A program made the position numbers and the translations under genes. From the NCBI GenBank assembly GCA_963739545.1, contig CAVUAT010000014.1:1178001-1242000 (forward strand): a stretch of 64,000 nt of DNA, read 5' to 3'. The notes under the pieces are model-generated. The model was not told where the DNA came from. It made no database searches and was given only the letters and a program-made list of their open reading frames with translations. This DNA comes from CAVUAT01 sp963739545 (GTDB taxonomy: Bacteria > Actinomycetota > Thermoleophilia > Solirubrobacterales > 70-9). Below, piece after piece: positions 1 through 12,098 of this stretch (its first letter is position 1; every line of letters begins with the position of its first letter).

Positions 1-3000
1 GGATGCTCGGTCGCCGACTGGGAGTGCGTGCGAGGCACCTCGTACATCTATCCGAACACGACGTCCCTGAGCGACGCGGAGGCAGATGCGTTCGAGAGCG
101 CCGGCTTCGAGGTCGCCCTGCACGTCAACACGAACTGCGCGAACTGGTCGAATCAGGCCCAGCTCGAGGGCTTCTATACGAACCAGCTCGCGAGCTTCGC
201 CGCCAACTACCCGAGCGTCGAATCGGCCACCACGAACCGCACCCACTGCATCGCCTGGAGCGACTGGGCGACGCAGCCGAAGGTCGAGCTTCAGAACGGC
301 ATCCGCCTCGACACCAACTACTACTACTTCCCACCGGATTGGATCCAGGACCGCCCCGGGATGTTCACCGGCTCCGGGATGCCGCAGCGATTCGCCGACC
401 TCGACGGTTCGATGATCGACGTCTATCAGGCTGCGACCCAGATGACCGACGAGTCGGGCCAGTCCTTCCCGTTCACGATCGACACGCTGCTCGACAACGC
501 CCTCGGCCCGCAGGGCTACTACGGCGTCTTCACGGCGAATATGCACACCGACAACGTCTCGCACTCGGGGTCCGACGCGATCGTCGCCTCAGCGTTGGCG
601 CGGAGTGTTCCGGTCGTCTCGGCCCGCCAAATGCTGCAGTGGCTCGACGGGCGCAACGGCTCCTCCTTCGGCTCGGTCTCCTGGAACGCGAACAAGCTCA
701 ACTTCAACATCAGCGTCGGCGCCGGCGCCAACGGCCTGCGCGCGATGGTGCCGACGACCTCATCGGTCGGCAGCTTGACCGGGGTCGAGCTGGGCACCAC
801 GCCGATCTCGACCACGACCCGGACGATCAAGGGCGTCGAGTACGCATTCTTCGACGCTGCGGCGGGAGCCTATGAGGCGACCTACGCCGTCGATGACACG
901 CCGCCGTCGATCACCAACGTCGCCCACTCACCTCAGGGCAACGGCACCGCCGACATCACCTGGGACACCAACGAGGCCTCGGACTCGAGGGTCGACTACG
1001 GAACCAACCCGGCCAACCTGAACCAGAGCCAGAGCAGCTCGGGCCTGGTCACGGCGCACAGCCTCCAGCTGACTGGCCTGGCGCCGAACTCCACCTACCA
1101 CTACCGGGTGACGTCGGCGGACGCCGCAAGCAACTCCACGACAGATCCCGAGTCTCCTGCCGCGCCGCGCAGCTTCACCACGCCCTCGGCGACCTTCACC
1201 GACACCACGGTCTCCGACTTCAGCGCCGGCACTACCGGCCCCAACACCTACGTCGCGGAGACCGGTGACGGCGAGGTGACCCTGAAGCCGACCGAGGGCC
1301 AGGAGTTCTCAGGCGGGCCGGGTGGGCTGCCGGCAGGTTGGACGGGGTGTGCCTGGCCCTCCTGCAGCGGCGCTCCGGGACCCTCGACCGTCTCCGACGG
1401 CAGCCTGCACGTCAACGGCGGTCTGGCCAATACCAGCGCAACCTATGGGCCGGGCCGCGCGGTCGAGTTCAAAGCGACCTTCGGCGCCGCCTCCTTCCAG
1501 CACCTCGCCTTCACCGACAACTTCAACAACGTGTGGGCGATGTTCAGCACGAGGAACGGCACCAACCAGGTCTACGCGAGCACCAACGACGCCAACGGGC
1601 TCAATGACGTCGCGATCCCAGCCTCGGCCGGCACCTCCCACCTCTACCGGATCGAGTGGGACGCGACCGAGGTGCGCTACTTCGTTGACGGTCTCCCGGT
1701 GCACACCCGCACGATCACCGCCTTCGGCTCGAACCTGAACGTGGCCGTCAGTGATTTCCAGACCGGCGGACCCGAGATCGCGGTCGACTGGGTGCGGATG
1801 AGCCCCTACCCGGCCGCGGGCAGCTTCAGTTCCCGCGTCTTCGATGCAGGCCCGGGCCAGAGCGCCAACTGGGGCGCGCTCACCTGGACCCGTGCCCTTC
1901 CTGCCGGCACCAGCCTGGCGATGAGCGTTCGCACCGGCGACACGCCGACGCCCGACGGAAGCTGGAGTGCATTCACCCCCGTTTCATCCTCGGGTGGTGA
2001 CATTCCCGGAACCTCCCGCTACGTCCAGTACCGGGCCGAGCCGGCGACGACCGACGCGGCCAGAACGCCCACCCTGAGCGAGGTCTCGATCGCCTTCGCG
2101 GCCGCCCCCGACCTGACGCCGCCGACGATCACCGGGCGCAGCCCAGCCCCGAACGCGGTCGGGGTGCCGAGGAACACCAACGTCGAGGCCCAGTTCAGCG
2201 AACCGATGGACGCCGCCACGATCGACGAGACCAGCGTCCGACTGCGGCCACAGGGCGGCGGCGGCGACATCGCCGCCGACGTGACCTACTCCAGCGCGAC
2301 GGCCACCCTCGATCCGGACGCCGGCCTGGCGCCCAACACCACCTACGAGGTCACCGTCGACGGCGACGTCGAGGACTCCAACGGCAATTCGCTCGGAGCC
2401 GACGACACCTGGTTGTTCACGACCGCCGGCGCCGTCAGCGGAAGCCTCACCGACACCCTTGTCACCGGTGAGTTCGGCGCCGGCACCACCGGGCCCGACA
2501 CCTACGTCTCGGAGACCGCAGACGGTGAGGTGACCCTGAAGCCGACCGTCGGCGCCGAGTTCTCGGGAACCGCGCTGCCGGCCGACTGGTCGAGTTGCAC
2601 CTGGCCCGGCGGCGCCACTCCCGTCTGCACTCCCGGAGGGGCCACCGTTTCGAGTCAGCGCCTGCACACCGACGGCGGGCTCGCCGGACCCAGCGCCGCC
2701 TTCAGCTCAGGTCACGCGCTCGAGTTTGTCGCGACCTTCGGTGCCGCGACGTTCCAGCACGCCGGGTTCTCGGACAATTTCAACAACATCTTCGCGATCT
2801 TCAGCACCAGCGGGAGTACCAGCCAACTCCAAGCTCGAACCACCTTGGGCGGCAATGTGAACGTCGGCGCCCCGGGCCAGTACATCGGCTCTTCGCACCG
2901 CTACCGGATCGAGTGGGACCCGGGCCAGGTCAGTTTCTTTATCGACGGGGCGCTGGTCCTAACCCACCTCGGCACTTTCACCGGGAGCACTCTCGGCGGG

Positions 3001-6000
3001 GGAGACCAGATGCGCGTCCTGGCCAGCGACTTCGCCGGCGGCGGACCTGAGCTGACCGTCGACTGGCTCCGCATGAGCCCGTACCCGGCGTCCGGCACGT
3101 TCAACTCACGCATCCTGGACGCCGGTTCCTCCGTCGCCTGGGACGGGCTGAGCTGGAGCGAGGACGAGCCCGTCGGGACCGACGTAGATCTGTTCGTGCG
3201 CACGGGCGACACGCCGACCCCGGATGGCAGCTGGACGGCGTTCACGGAGATCCCGACCTCAGGTGGGTCGATCGGCGCCTCCTCCCGTTACCTCCAGTAC
3301 AGGGCCGACCTGGCCACGGCGGACGTCGATCTGACGCCCGTGTTGAGCGAGGTGACGGTCGCCTACGCGGAGCCGTTCCCCGCTCCCGCGACGCCGACGA
3401 TCACCGCCACCGACCCTGCCAGCCCCTCCGGCGACAACAACCCTGAGGTGAAGGGAACCGTGGGCTCCGGCGACCCGACCCAGGTCAAGATCTGGCGGAA
3501 CGCGACCTGCACCGGCGCCCCCGACGCGACGGGCACCGTCGCCCAGTTCATCGGCGCCGGGATCACGGTCAACGTCCCCGGCGACGCCACCACCACTTTC
3601 AGCGCCAAAGCTTCCAACGCCGGCGGGGACTCCGCCTGCTCGGCCGCCTTCAGCTACGTCGAGGACTCGACCGCGCCTGCCGCCCCGAGCATCGACACCT
3701 CGACCCCGCCCTCGCCGGCGAACGAGAACGAGCCCGAGCTGGCGGGCTCGGCCGAGCCAGGCTCCACGGTCCGCATCTACAGGGCCCCGACCGCCGCCGA
3801 CTGCACCCCCGCCAACCTCGCCGCCACCGGCACCGAGGCCGCCTTCGCCGCCGCCGGGTTGACGGTCAGCGTGCTCGACGACACCACCACGACCTTCCGG
3901 GCGACGGCAACCGACGCGACCGCCAACACCTCCGAGTGCTCGGCGCCCTTCGACTACGTCGAGGACTCGACGGGCCCCGCGGCGCCGACGATCGACGACT
4001 CCGACCCCGACAGCCCCGCCAACGACAACAACCCCGAGCTGAAGGGCCTCGCCGACGCGGGCTCGACGGTTCGCCTCTACCAGTCAAACGACTGTACCGG
4101 CACGGTCGAGGTCGAGGGCTCCGCCGCCGCCTTCGCGACGCCCGGCCTGACCGCGACGGTCGATGACGACTCCGACAGCGCTTTCAGCGCCACCGCCACC
4201 GACGCCGCCGGCAACACCTCGCCCTGCTCGGCCCCCTTCACCTACACCGAGGACTCGACCGCGCCCGAGACCACGATCGACTCCGGCCCCTCGGGCACGA
4301 CCTCCGACAACACCCCGTCGTTCAGCTTCTCCTCCTCAGAGCCCGGCTCGAGCTTCCAATGCCGCTTTGACGCCGCCGCCTTCGGCCCCTGCTCGGGCCC
4401 CGGCGACGCCCACACCGCCGCCGCGGCGCTGACCGAGGGCGCCCACACGCTTCGAGGTCCGCGCCACCGACCAGGCCGCGAACACCGACCAGAGCCCGGC
4501 GAGCCGCGCCTTCACGGTCGACTCGCTCGCCCCCGACGCCCCCTCGATCGACGACCTCGACCCCGGCCTCGCCCGCCAACGACAACGACCCCGAGCTCGC
4601 CGGCAGCGCCGAGGCGGGCTCCACGATCCGCATCTACGAGCCCCGACCGCCGCCGACTGCACCCCCGCCACCTCGCCGCCACCGGCACCGAGGCCGCCTT
4701 CGCCGGCGCCGGTCTCAGCGGTCTCGGTCGCAGATGACACCACGACCGACCTTCCGGGCGACGGCAACCGATGCCGGCAACACCTCGGACTGCTCGGCGC
4801 CCTTCGACTACACCGAGGACTCGACCGCCCCCGACGCCCACGATCGACGCCTCGACCCCGACCTCGCCCGCCAACGACAACAACCCCGAGCTGCGCTCGG
4901 CAGCGCCGAGGCGGGCTCGACCGTTCGCCTCTACCAGTCAGCGGACTGCACCGGCCCGGTCGAGGCCGAGGGCTCCGCCGCCGCCTTCGCCTCGCCCGGG
5001 CTGAGCGTCGCGCGTCGCACGACGACTCACGACGAGCTTCCGGCGCCACCGCCACCGATGCGCGGCAACACCTCGCCCTGCTCGGCTCCCTTCACCTACA
5101 CCGAGGACTCGACCGCGCCCGAGACGCACGATCGACTCCGGCCCCTCGGGCACGACCTCCGACAACACCCCGTCGTTCAGCTTCTCCTCCTCAGAGCCCG
5201 GCTCGAGCTTCCAATGCCGCTTTGACGCCGCCGCCTTCGGCCCCTGCTCGGGCCCCGGCGACGCCCACACCGCCGCCGCGGCGCTGACCGAGGGCGCCCA
5301 CACGTTCGAGGTCCGCGCCACCGACCAGGCCGCGAACACCGACCAGAGCCCGGCGAGCCGCGCCTTCACGGTCGACTCGCTCGCCCCCGACGCCCCCTCG
5401 ATCGACGCCTCGACCCCGGCCTCGCCCGCCAACGACAACGACCCCGAGCTCGCCGGCAGCGCCGAGGCGGGCTCCACGATCCGCATCTACAGGGCCCCGA
5501 CCGCCGCCGACTGCACCCCCGCCAACCTCGCCGCCACCGGCACCGAGGCCGCCTTCGCCGGCGCCGGTCTCAGCGTCTCGGTCGCAGATGACACCACGAC
5601 GAGCTTCCGGGCGACGGCGACCGATGCCGGCAACACCTCGCCCTGCTCGGCCCCCTTCACCTACACCGAGGACTCGACCGCGCCCGAGACCACGATCGAC
5701 TCCGGCCCCTCGGGCACGACCTCCGACAACACCCCGTCGTTCAGCTTCTCCTCCTCAGAGCCCGGCTCGAGCTTCCAATGCCGCTTTGACGCCGCCGCCT
5801 TCGGCCCCTGCTCGGGCCCCGGCGACGCCCACACCGCCGCCGCGGCGCTGACCGAGGGCGCCCACACGTTCGAGGTCCGCGCCACCGACCAGGCCGCGAA
5901 CACCGACCAGAGCCCGGCGAGCCGCGCCTTCACGGTCGACTCGCTCGCCCCCGACGCCCCCTCGATCGACGCCTCGACCCCGGCCTCGCCCGCCAACGAC

Positions 6001-9000
6001 AACGACCCCGAGCTCGCCGGCAGCGCCGAGGCGGGCTCCACGATCCGCATCTACAGGGCCCCGACCGCCGCCGACTGCACCCCCGCCAACCTCGCCGCCA
6101 CCGGCACCGAGGCCGCCTTCGCCGGCGCCGGTCTCAGCGTCTCGGTCGCAGATGACACCACGACGAGCTTCCGGGCGACGGCGACCGATGCCGGCAACAC
6201 CTCGCCCTGCTCGGCCCCCTTCACCTACACCGAGGACTCGACCGCGCCCGAGACCACGATCGACTCCGGCCCCTCGGGCACGACCTCCGACAACACCCCG
6301 TCGTTCAGCTTCTCCTCCTCAGAGCCCGGCTCGAGCTTCCAATGCCGCTTTGACGCCGACGCCTTCGGCCCCTGCTCGGGCCCCGGCGACGCCCACACCG
6401 CCGCCGCGGCGCTGACCGAGGGCGCCCACACGTTCGAGGTCCGCGCCACCGACCAGGCCGCGAACACCGACCAGAGCCCGGCGAGCCGCGCCTTCACGGT
6501 CGACTCGCTCGCCCCCGACGCCCCCTCGATCGACGCCTCGACCCCGGCCTCGCCCGCCAACGACAACGACCCCGAGCTCGCCGGCAGCGCCGAGGCGGGC
6601 TCCACGATCCGCATCTACAGGGCCCCGACCGCCGCCGACTGCACCCCCGCCAACCTCGCCGCCACCGGCACCGAGGCCGCCTTCGCCGGCGCCGGTCTCA
6701 GCGTCTCGGTCGCAGATGACACCACGACGAGCTTCCGGGCGACGGCGACCGATGCCGGCAACACCTCGCCCTGCTCGGCCCCCTTCACCTACACCGAGGA
6801 CTCGACCGCGCCCGAGACCACGATCGACTCCGGCCCCTCGGGCACGACCTCCGACAACACCCCGTCGTTCAGCTTCTCCTCCTCAGAGCCCGGCTCGAGC
6901 TTCCAATGCCGCTTTGACGCCGACGCCTTCGGCCCCTGCTCGGGCCCCGGCGACGCCCACACCGCCGCCGCGGCGCTGACCGAGGGCGCCCACACGTTCG
7001 AGGTCCGCGCCACCGACCAGGCCGCGAACACCGACCAGAGCCCGGCGAGCCGCGCCTTCACGGTCGACTCGCTCGCCCCCGACGCCCCCTCGATCGACGC
7101 CTCGACCCCGGCCTCGCCCGCCAACGACAACGACCCCGAGCTCGCCGGCAGCGCCGAGGCGGGCTCCACGATCCGCATCTACAGGGCCCCGACCGCCGCC
7201 GACTGCACCCCCGCCAACCTCGCCGCCACCGGCACCGAGGCCGCCTTCGCCGGCGCCGGTCTCAGCGTCTCGGTCGCAGATGACACCACGACGAGCTTCC
7301 GGGCGACGGCGACCGATGCCGGCAACACCTCGCCCTGCTCGGCCCCCTTCACCTACACCGAGGACTCGACCGCGCCCGAGACCACGATCGACTCCGGCCC
7401 CTCGGGCACGACCTCCGACAACACCCCGTCGTTCAGCTTCTCCTCCTCAGAGCCCGGCTCGAGCTTCCAATGCCGCTTTGACGCCGCCGCCTTCGGCCCC
7501 TGCTCGGGCCCCGGCGACGCCCACACCGCCGCCGCGGCGCTGACCGAGGGCGCCCACACGTTCGAGGTCCGCGCCACCGACCAGGCCGCGAACACCGACC
7601 AGAGCCCGGCGAGCCGCGCCTTCACGGTCGACTCGCTCGCCCCCGACGCCCCCTCGATCGACGCCTCGACCCCGGCCTCGCCCGCCAACGACAACGACCC
7701 CGAGCTCGCCGGCAGCGCCGAGGCGGGCTCCACGATCCGCATCTACAGGGCCCCGACCGCCGCCGACTGCACCCCCGCCAACCTCGCCGCCACCGGCACC
7801 GAGGCCGCCTTCGCCGGCGCCGGTCTCAGCGTCTCGGTCGCAGATGACACCACGACGAGCTTCCGGGCGACGGCGACCGATGCCGGCAACACCTCGCCCT
7901 GCTCGGCCCCCTTCACCTACACCGAGGACTCGACCGCGCCCGAGACCACGATCGACACCGGCCCCTCGGGCACGACCTCCGACAACACCCCGTCGTTCAG
8001 CTTCTCCTCCTCAGAGCCCGGCTCGAGCTTCCAATGCCGCTTTGACGCCGACGCCTTCGGCCCCTGCTCGGGCCCCGGCGACGCCCACACCGCCGCCGCG
8101 GCGCTGACCGAGGGCGCCCACACGTTCGAGGTCCGCGCCACCGACCAGGCCGCGAACACCGACCAGAGCCCGGCGAGCCGCGCCTTCACGGTCGACTCGC
8201 TCGCCCCCGACGCCCCCTCGATCGACGCCTCGACCCCGGCCTCGCCCGCCAACGACAACGACCCCGAGCTCGCCGGCAGCGCCGAGGCGGGCTCCACGAT
8301 CCGCATCTACAGGGCCCCGACCGCCGCCGACTGCACCCCCGCCAACCTCGCCGCCACCGGCACCGAGGCCGCCTTCGCCGGCGCCGGTCTCAGCGTCTCG
8401 GTCGCAGATGACACCACGACGAGCTTCCGGGCGACGGCGACCGATGCCGGCAACACCTCGCCCTGCTCGGCCCCCTTCACCTACACCGAGGACTCGACCG
8501 CGCCCGAGACCACGATCGACTCCGGCCCCTCGGGCACGACCTCCGACAACACCCCGTCGTTCAGCTTCTCCTCCTCAGAGCCCGGCTCGAGCTTCCAATG
8601 CCGCTTTGACGCCGACGCCTTCGGCCCCTGCTCGGGCCCCGGCGACGCCCACACCGCCGCCGCGGCGCTGACCGAGGGCGCCCACACGTTCGAGGTCCGC
8701 GCCACCGACCAGGCCGCGAACACCGACCAGAGCCCGGCGAGCCGCGCCTTCACGGTCGACTCGCTCGCCCCCGACGCCCCCTCGATCGACGCCTCGACCC
8801 CGGCCTCGCCCGCCAACGACAACGACCCCGAGCTCGCCGGCAGCGCCGAGGCGGGCTCCACGATCCGCATCTACAGGGCCCCGACCGCCGCCGACTGCAC
8901 CCCCGCCAACCTCGCCGCCACCGGCACCGAGGCCGCCTTCGCCGGCGCCGGTCTCAGCGTCTCGGTCGCAGATGACACCACGACGAGCTTCCGGGCGACG

Positions 9001-11013
9001 GCGACCGATGCCGGCAACACCTCGCCCTGCTCGGCCCCCTTCACCTACACCGAGGACTCGACCGCGCCCGAGACCACGATCGACTCCGGCCCCTCGGGCA
9101 CGACCTCCGACAACACCCCGTCGTTCAGCTTCTCCTCCTCAGAGCCCGGCTCGAGCTTCCAATGCCGCTTTGACGCCGACGCCTTCGGCCCCTGCTCGGG
9201 CCCCGGCGACGCCCACACCGCCGCCGCGGCGCTGACCGAGGGCGCCCACACGTTCGAGGTCCGCGCCACCGACCAGGCCGCGAACACCGACCAGAGCCCG
9301 GCGAGCCGCGCCTTCACGGTCGACTCGCTCGCCCCCGACGCCCCCTCGATCGACGCCTCGACCCCGGCCTCGCCCGCCAACGACAACGACCCCGAGCTCG
9401 CCGGCAGCGCCGAGGCGGGCTCCACGATCCGCATCTACAGGGCCCCGACCGCCGCCGACTGCACCCCCGCCAACCTCGCCGCCACCGGCACCGAGGCCGC
9501 CTTCGCCGGCGCCGGTCTCAGCGTCTCGGTCGCAGATGACACCACGACGAGCTTCCGGGCGACGGCGACCGATGCCGGCAACACCTCGCCCTGCTCGGCC
9601 CCCTTCACCTACACCGAGGACTCGACCGCGCCCGAGACCACGATCGACTCCGGCCCCTCGGGCACGACCTCCGACAACACCCCGTCGTTCAGCTTCTCCT
9701 CCTCAGAGCCCGGCTCGAGCTTCCAATGCCGCTTTGACGCCGCCGCCTTCGGCCCCTGCTCGGGCCCCGGCGACGCCCACACCGCCGCCGCGGCGCTGAC
9801 CGAGGGCGCCCACACGTTCGAGGTCCGCGCCACCGACCAGGCCGCGAACACCGACCAGAGCCCGGCGAGCCGCGCCTTCACGGTCGACTCGCTCGCCCCC
9901 GACGCCCCCTCGATCGACGCCTCGACCCCGGCCTCGCCCGCCAACGACAACGACCCCGAGCTCGCCGGCAGCGCCGAGGCGGGCTCCACGATCCGCATCT
10001 ACAGGGCCCCGACCGCCGCCGACTGCACCCCCGCCAACCTCGCCGCCACCGGCACCGAGGCCGCCTTCGCCGGCGCCGGGCTGACGGTCAACGTCAACAA
10101 CGACACCACCACGATCTTCCGGGCGACGGCCACCGCCGGCAACACCTCGCCCTGCTCGGCCCCCTTCACCTACACCGAGGACTCGACGCCGCCGCAGACG
10201 ACGATCGAGACCGGCCCCTCGGGCACGACCTCCGACAACACCCCGTCGTTCAGCTTCTCCTCCTCAGAGCCCGGCTCGAGCTTCCAATGCCGCTTTGACG
10301 CCGCCGCCTTCGGCCCCTGCTCGGGCCCCGGCGCCAGCCACACCGCTGGCCCAGGGCTCTCACAGGGCCCCCACACGTTCGCCGTGCGCGCCACGGACCA
10401 GGCCGCGAACACCGACGGGACGCCGGCGCTCCGCGCCTTCACGGTCGACTCGCTGCCGCCCGCCAACCCAACGATCAAAGACTCTGACCCCAACAGTCCC
10501 GCCAACGACAATTTCCCCGAGCTCGACGGCCTCGCCGAGAACAACTCCACGATCCGCATCTACAGGGCCCCGACCGCCGCCGACTGCACCCCCGCCAACC
10601 TCGCCGCCACCGGCACCGAGGACGCCTTCACGACCATCGGGCTGACGGTCAACGTCAACAACGACACCACGACGATCTTCCGGGCCACGGCCACCGATGC
10701 CGGCGGCAACACCTCCGCCTGCGGTGTCGCGTTCGTCTACACCGAGGACTCGACCCCGCCGCAGACGACGATCGACAGCGGCCCCTCCGGTAACACACGC
10801 GATCGCACCCCGACTTTCCGCTTCCACTCGAGCGAGCCGCAGGGCGCGACGTTCCAGTGCAGAGTGGACAGCGACCCCTTCAGAGCCTGCAAATCGCCCG
10901 AGAGGGTCAGGAGGCTCTCCTTCGGGAATCACACCTTCCGCGTCCGGGCCCTGGACGCCGCCGGGAACATCGACCCGACGCCGGCGCAGCGCACGTTCAC
11001 GGTCGAGAGGTGA
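1..11013 (+). CDS. Giant secreted/surface multidomain Ig-repeat protein, 5' end outside window
   Basis: The reading frame is open at base 1, so the N-terminus is missing. In order I see: a domain (bases 1-885) resembling polysaccharide deacetylases (GFEVALHVN, NRTHCIAW); an Fn3 domain (about 895-1185, ending TGLAPNSTYHYRV); a LamG-like jelly-roll module (1195-2095); a Big_5-type Ig domain (about 2110-2430); a second copy of the LamG-like module (2440-3350); and Ig-like repeats of about 94 codons to the end. It stops at TGA 11011-11013 with no LPXTG or C-terminal membrane segment. The frame is +1 from 1 to about 4449 and again from about 5135 to 11013; between them many indels break it. I infer one gene with a damaged or mis-sequenced segment. 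The role is probably cell-envelope or adhesive; the deacetylase activity is a family-level guess only. Confidence 0.8.
4449..5135 (+). other. Cluster of single-base indels in one repeat unit
   Basis: Compared with the neighbouring repeat units this stretch has at least nine small insertions or deletions. Examples are an extra C near 4450, an extra A near 4552, a lost base near 4632, a lost A near 4672, an extra G near 4731, and further changes near 4752, 4842, 4890, 5010-5060 and 5127. The net change is +9, so the frame is restored. The distance between the same anchor (TTCAGCTTCTCC) at 4321 and 5176 is 855, which is exactly three 282-bp modules plus 9. This fits an intact array with consensus errors better than gradual decay, but a truly broken unit cannot be excluded. 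Confidence 0.75.
5136..10080 (+). repeat. 564-bp coding tandem repeat, about 8.7 near-identical units
   Basis: The anchor TTCAGCTTCTCC recurs at exactly 564-bp spacing from 5176 to 9688 (nine occurrences), and at 10249 after loss of one codon. Each unit is 188 codons, made of two 94-codon Ig-like halves (one beginning near TTIDSGPSGTTSDN, one near PSIDASTPASPANDNDPE). Units are identical apart from a few substitutions: FDAAAFG or FDADAFG alternates in the order A,D,D,A,D,D,D,A from about 5790, and one S-to-T change lies at 7957. Such identity implies recent expansion or gene conversion, and copy number may be misjudged in assembly. Confidence 0.95.
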
Positions 11014-11152
11014 CCGGGCCCGTGTAGCCCGAATCTGATCGGGCGGAACGGTGAGTCCCACCGAAGCACCGTGATCGACGGGTGGCACCGCGGAGCGCTG
11101 GGTATGGCCGCGCCCCCAGGGCGGCCCTGCGTCGTTTCGGCGCTATTCTTGA

Positions 11153-11187
11153 CCCCTACCTCGTGGCCTGCGGCCGGGGGTTTTTTT
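11153..11187 (+). terminator. Probable terminator after the surface-protein gene
   Basis: CCCC at 11153-11156 can pair with GGGG at 11077+100 (11177-11180), around an inner GGCC-TGC-GGCC hairpin (11165-11175), and seven T residues follow at 11181-11187. It lies between the stop of the giant gene and rpmG. The outer and inner stems are separated by an unpaired stretch, so the fold is not ideal. Confidence 0.5.
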
Positions 11188-11237
11188 ACGTCGGGCGCTG
11201 ATCGGCTCGGCGGCGAGAAGAAAGAAGCAGAGGAGAA

Positions 11238-11399
11238 ATGGCCTCAGACGTACGAATCGGCGTCACCCTCGCGTGCGAGGAGTGCAAGCGCCGCAACTAT
11301 GAGACGAACAAGTCGCGGCGGAACTCGCCGGACCGAATCGAGATCCGCAAGTACTGCCGCTGGTGCGGCCGCCACACGGCTCACAAGGAGACCCGCTAA
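11238..11399 (+). CDS. rpmG: Ribosomal protein bL33
   Basis: A 53-residue protein starting MASDVRIGVTLACEECKRRN, preceded by AGAGGAGAA. It is a small 50S subunit protein near the E site. Two CxxC pairs (CEEC and CRWC) show the zinc-binding (C+) form. It is the first gene of a run rpmG-secE-nusG-rplK-rplA, the usual actinobacterial order. It is too short for many ORF callers, but the family match covers its entire length. No tRNA-Trp gene, common next to rpmG-secE elsewhere, was seen upstream. Confidence 0.95.
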   Translation: MASDVRIGVTLACEECKRRNYETNKSRRNSPDRIEIRKYCRWCGRHTAHKETR

Positions 11400-11413
11400 G
11401 GGCTCCTGTAGCG

Positions 11414-12064
11414 ATGGCGAAGACCAGGGCACAGAAGAAGGCTGAGAAGCGGCGGCGCCAGCAGGCTCAGCAGGAGCGCCAACCCGGCTCTCCCGAACGG
11501 GCCGCGGAGTCGCGGGCGCAGCACGACACGCAGAACCCGGTCTCGGGCGACGTGGCCGAGTTCGAGGCAGCGCTCGAGACGGGAGCAAACCCCGAGGATT
11601 ACGGCGAGCACGTAGGCCCGCCGACTGGCGACCCCCACGCCGACACCCAAGCCCGCGCCGCGGTACCGGGAGTCCAGCCAGACCCCGTCGCCCCCGCCGA
11701 GCCACAGGCTCCGGCTCCGTCGCGCGCCGACGTCGGCCGAGCCGACGAGGCGTCCACAGATCTCGAGACTTCGAAGCCCTCGCGCGCCGACCGCAAGTCC
11801 GCGAAGCGGAAGGAGAAGGAGCAGCGAAAGCGAGAGCGCGAGCGCGCGATCGCCAAGCAGCAGACCGAGAAGGCCGAGAAGCGCCGCAATCCGATCATCG
11901 CCTTCTTCATCTCGTGCTGGGCCGAGCTGAAGAAGGTCCAGTGGCCCGACCGCGACACCCTTGTGCAGGCCTCCGCCGTAACGTTGATCTTCGTCGTCGT
12001 CATGGCGGCCTACCTCGGAGGCCTCGACGCGATCTTCAACTGGCTGATCAAGCAGATCCTTTAG
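11414..12064 (+). CDS. secE: Preprotein translocase subunit SecE with long charged N-terminus
   Basis: The protein has 216 residues from ATG 11414; an in-frame upstream start at 11363 would lie inside rpmG. The SecE domain is the last 60 residues or so: the amphipathic motif AELKKVQWPDRDTLVQAS followed by one membrane helix (VTLIFVVVMAAYLGGL). SecE holds the SecYEG channel together. The first roughly 150 residues are Ala/Gln/Arg/Lys/Glu-rich, probably disordered or coiled coil (KRKEKEQRKRERERAIAKQQ), and are unusual: most single-span SecE proteins are 60-130 residues. It sits 14 bases after rpmG and before nusG. Confidence 0.93.
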   Translation: MAKTRAQKKAEKRRRQQAQQERQPGSPERAAESRAQHDTQNPVSGDVAEFEAALETGANPEDYGEHVGPPTGDPHADTQARAAVPGVQPDPVAPAEPQAPAPSRADVGRADEASTDLETSKPSRADRKSAKRKEKEQRKRERERAIAKQQTEKAEKRRNPIIAFFISCWAELKKVQWPDRDTLVQASAVTLIFVVVMAAYLGGLDAIFNWLIKQIL

Positions 12065-12098
12065 TCCGTCTCACCTACCCCGTCTGGAGTCCTCTTAG

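Noticed and set aside
5588..9998. Repeated short frames of 87 and 129 residues in the repeat array
   Set aside because: They are out-of-frame or antisense shadows of the tandem repeat, recurring every 564 bases.
5136..10080. CRISPR-like array
   Set aside because: The repeats are 564 bp, contiguous and in frame within one gene, with no spacers and no cas genes.
11014..11237. tRNA-Trp gene before rpmG-secE
   Set aside because: No cloverleaf, CCA anticodon arm or TTCGA box is present; the region holds a T-tract terminator instead.
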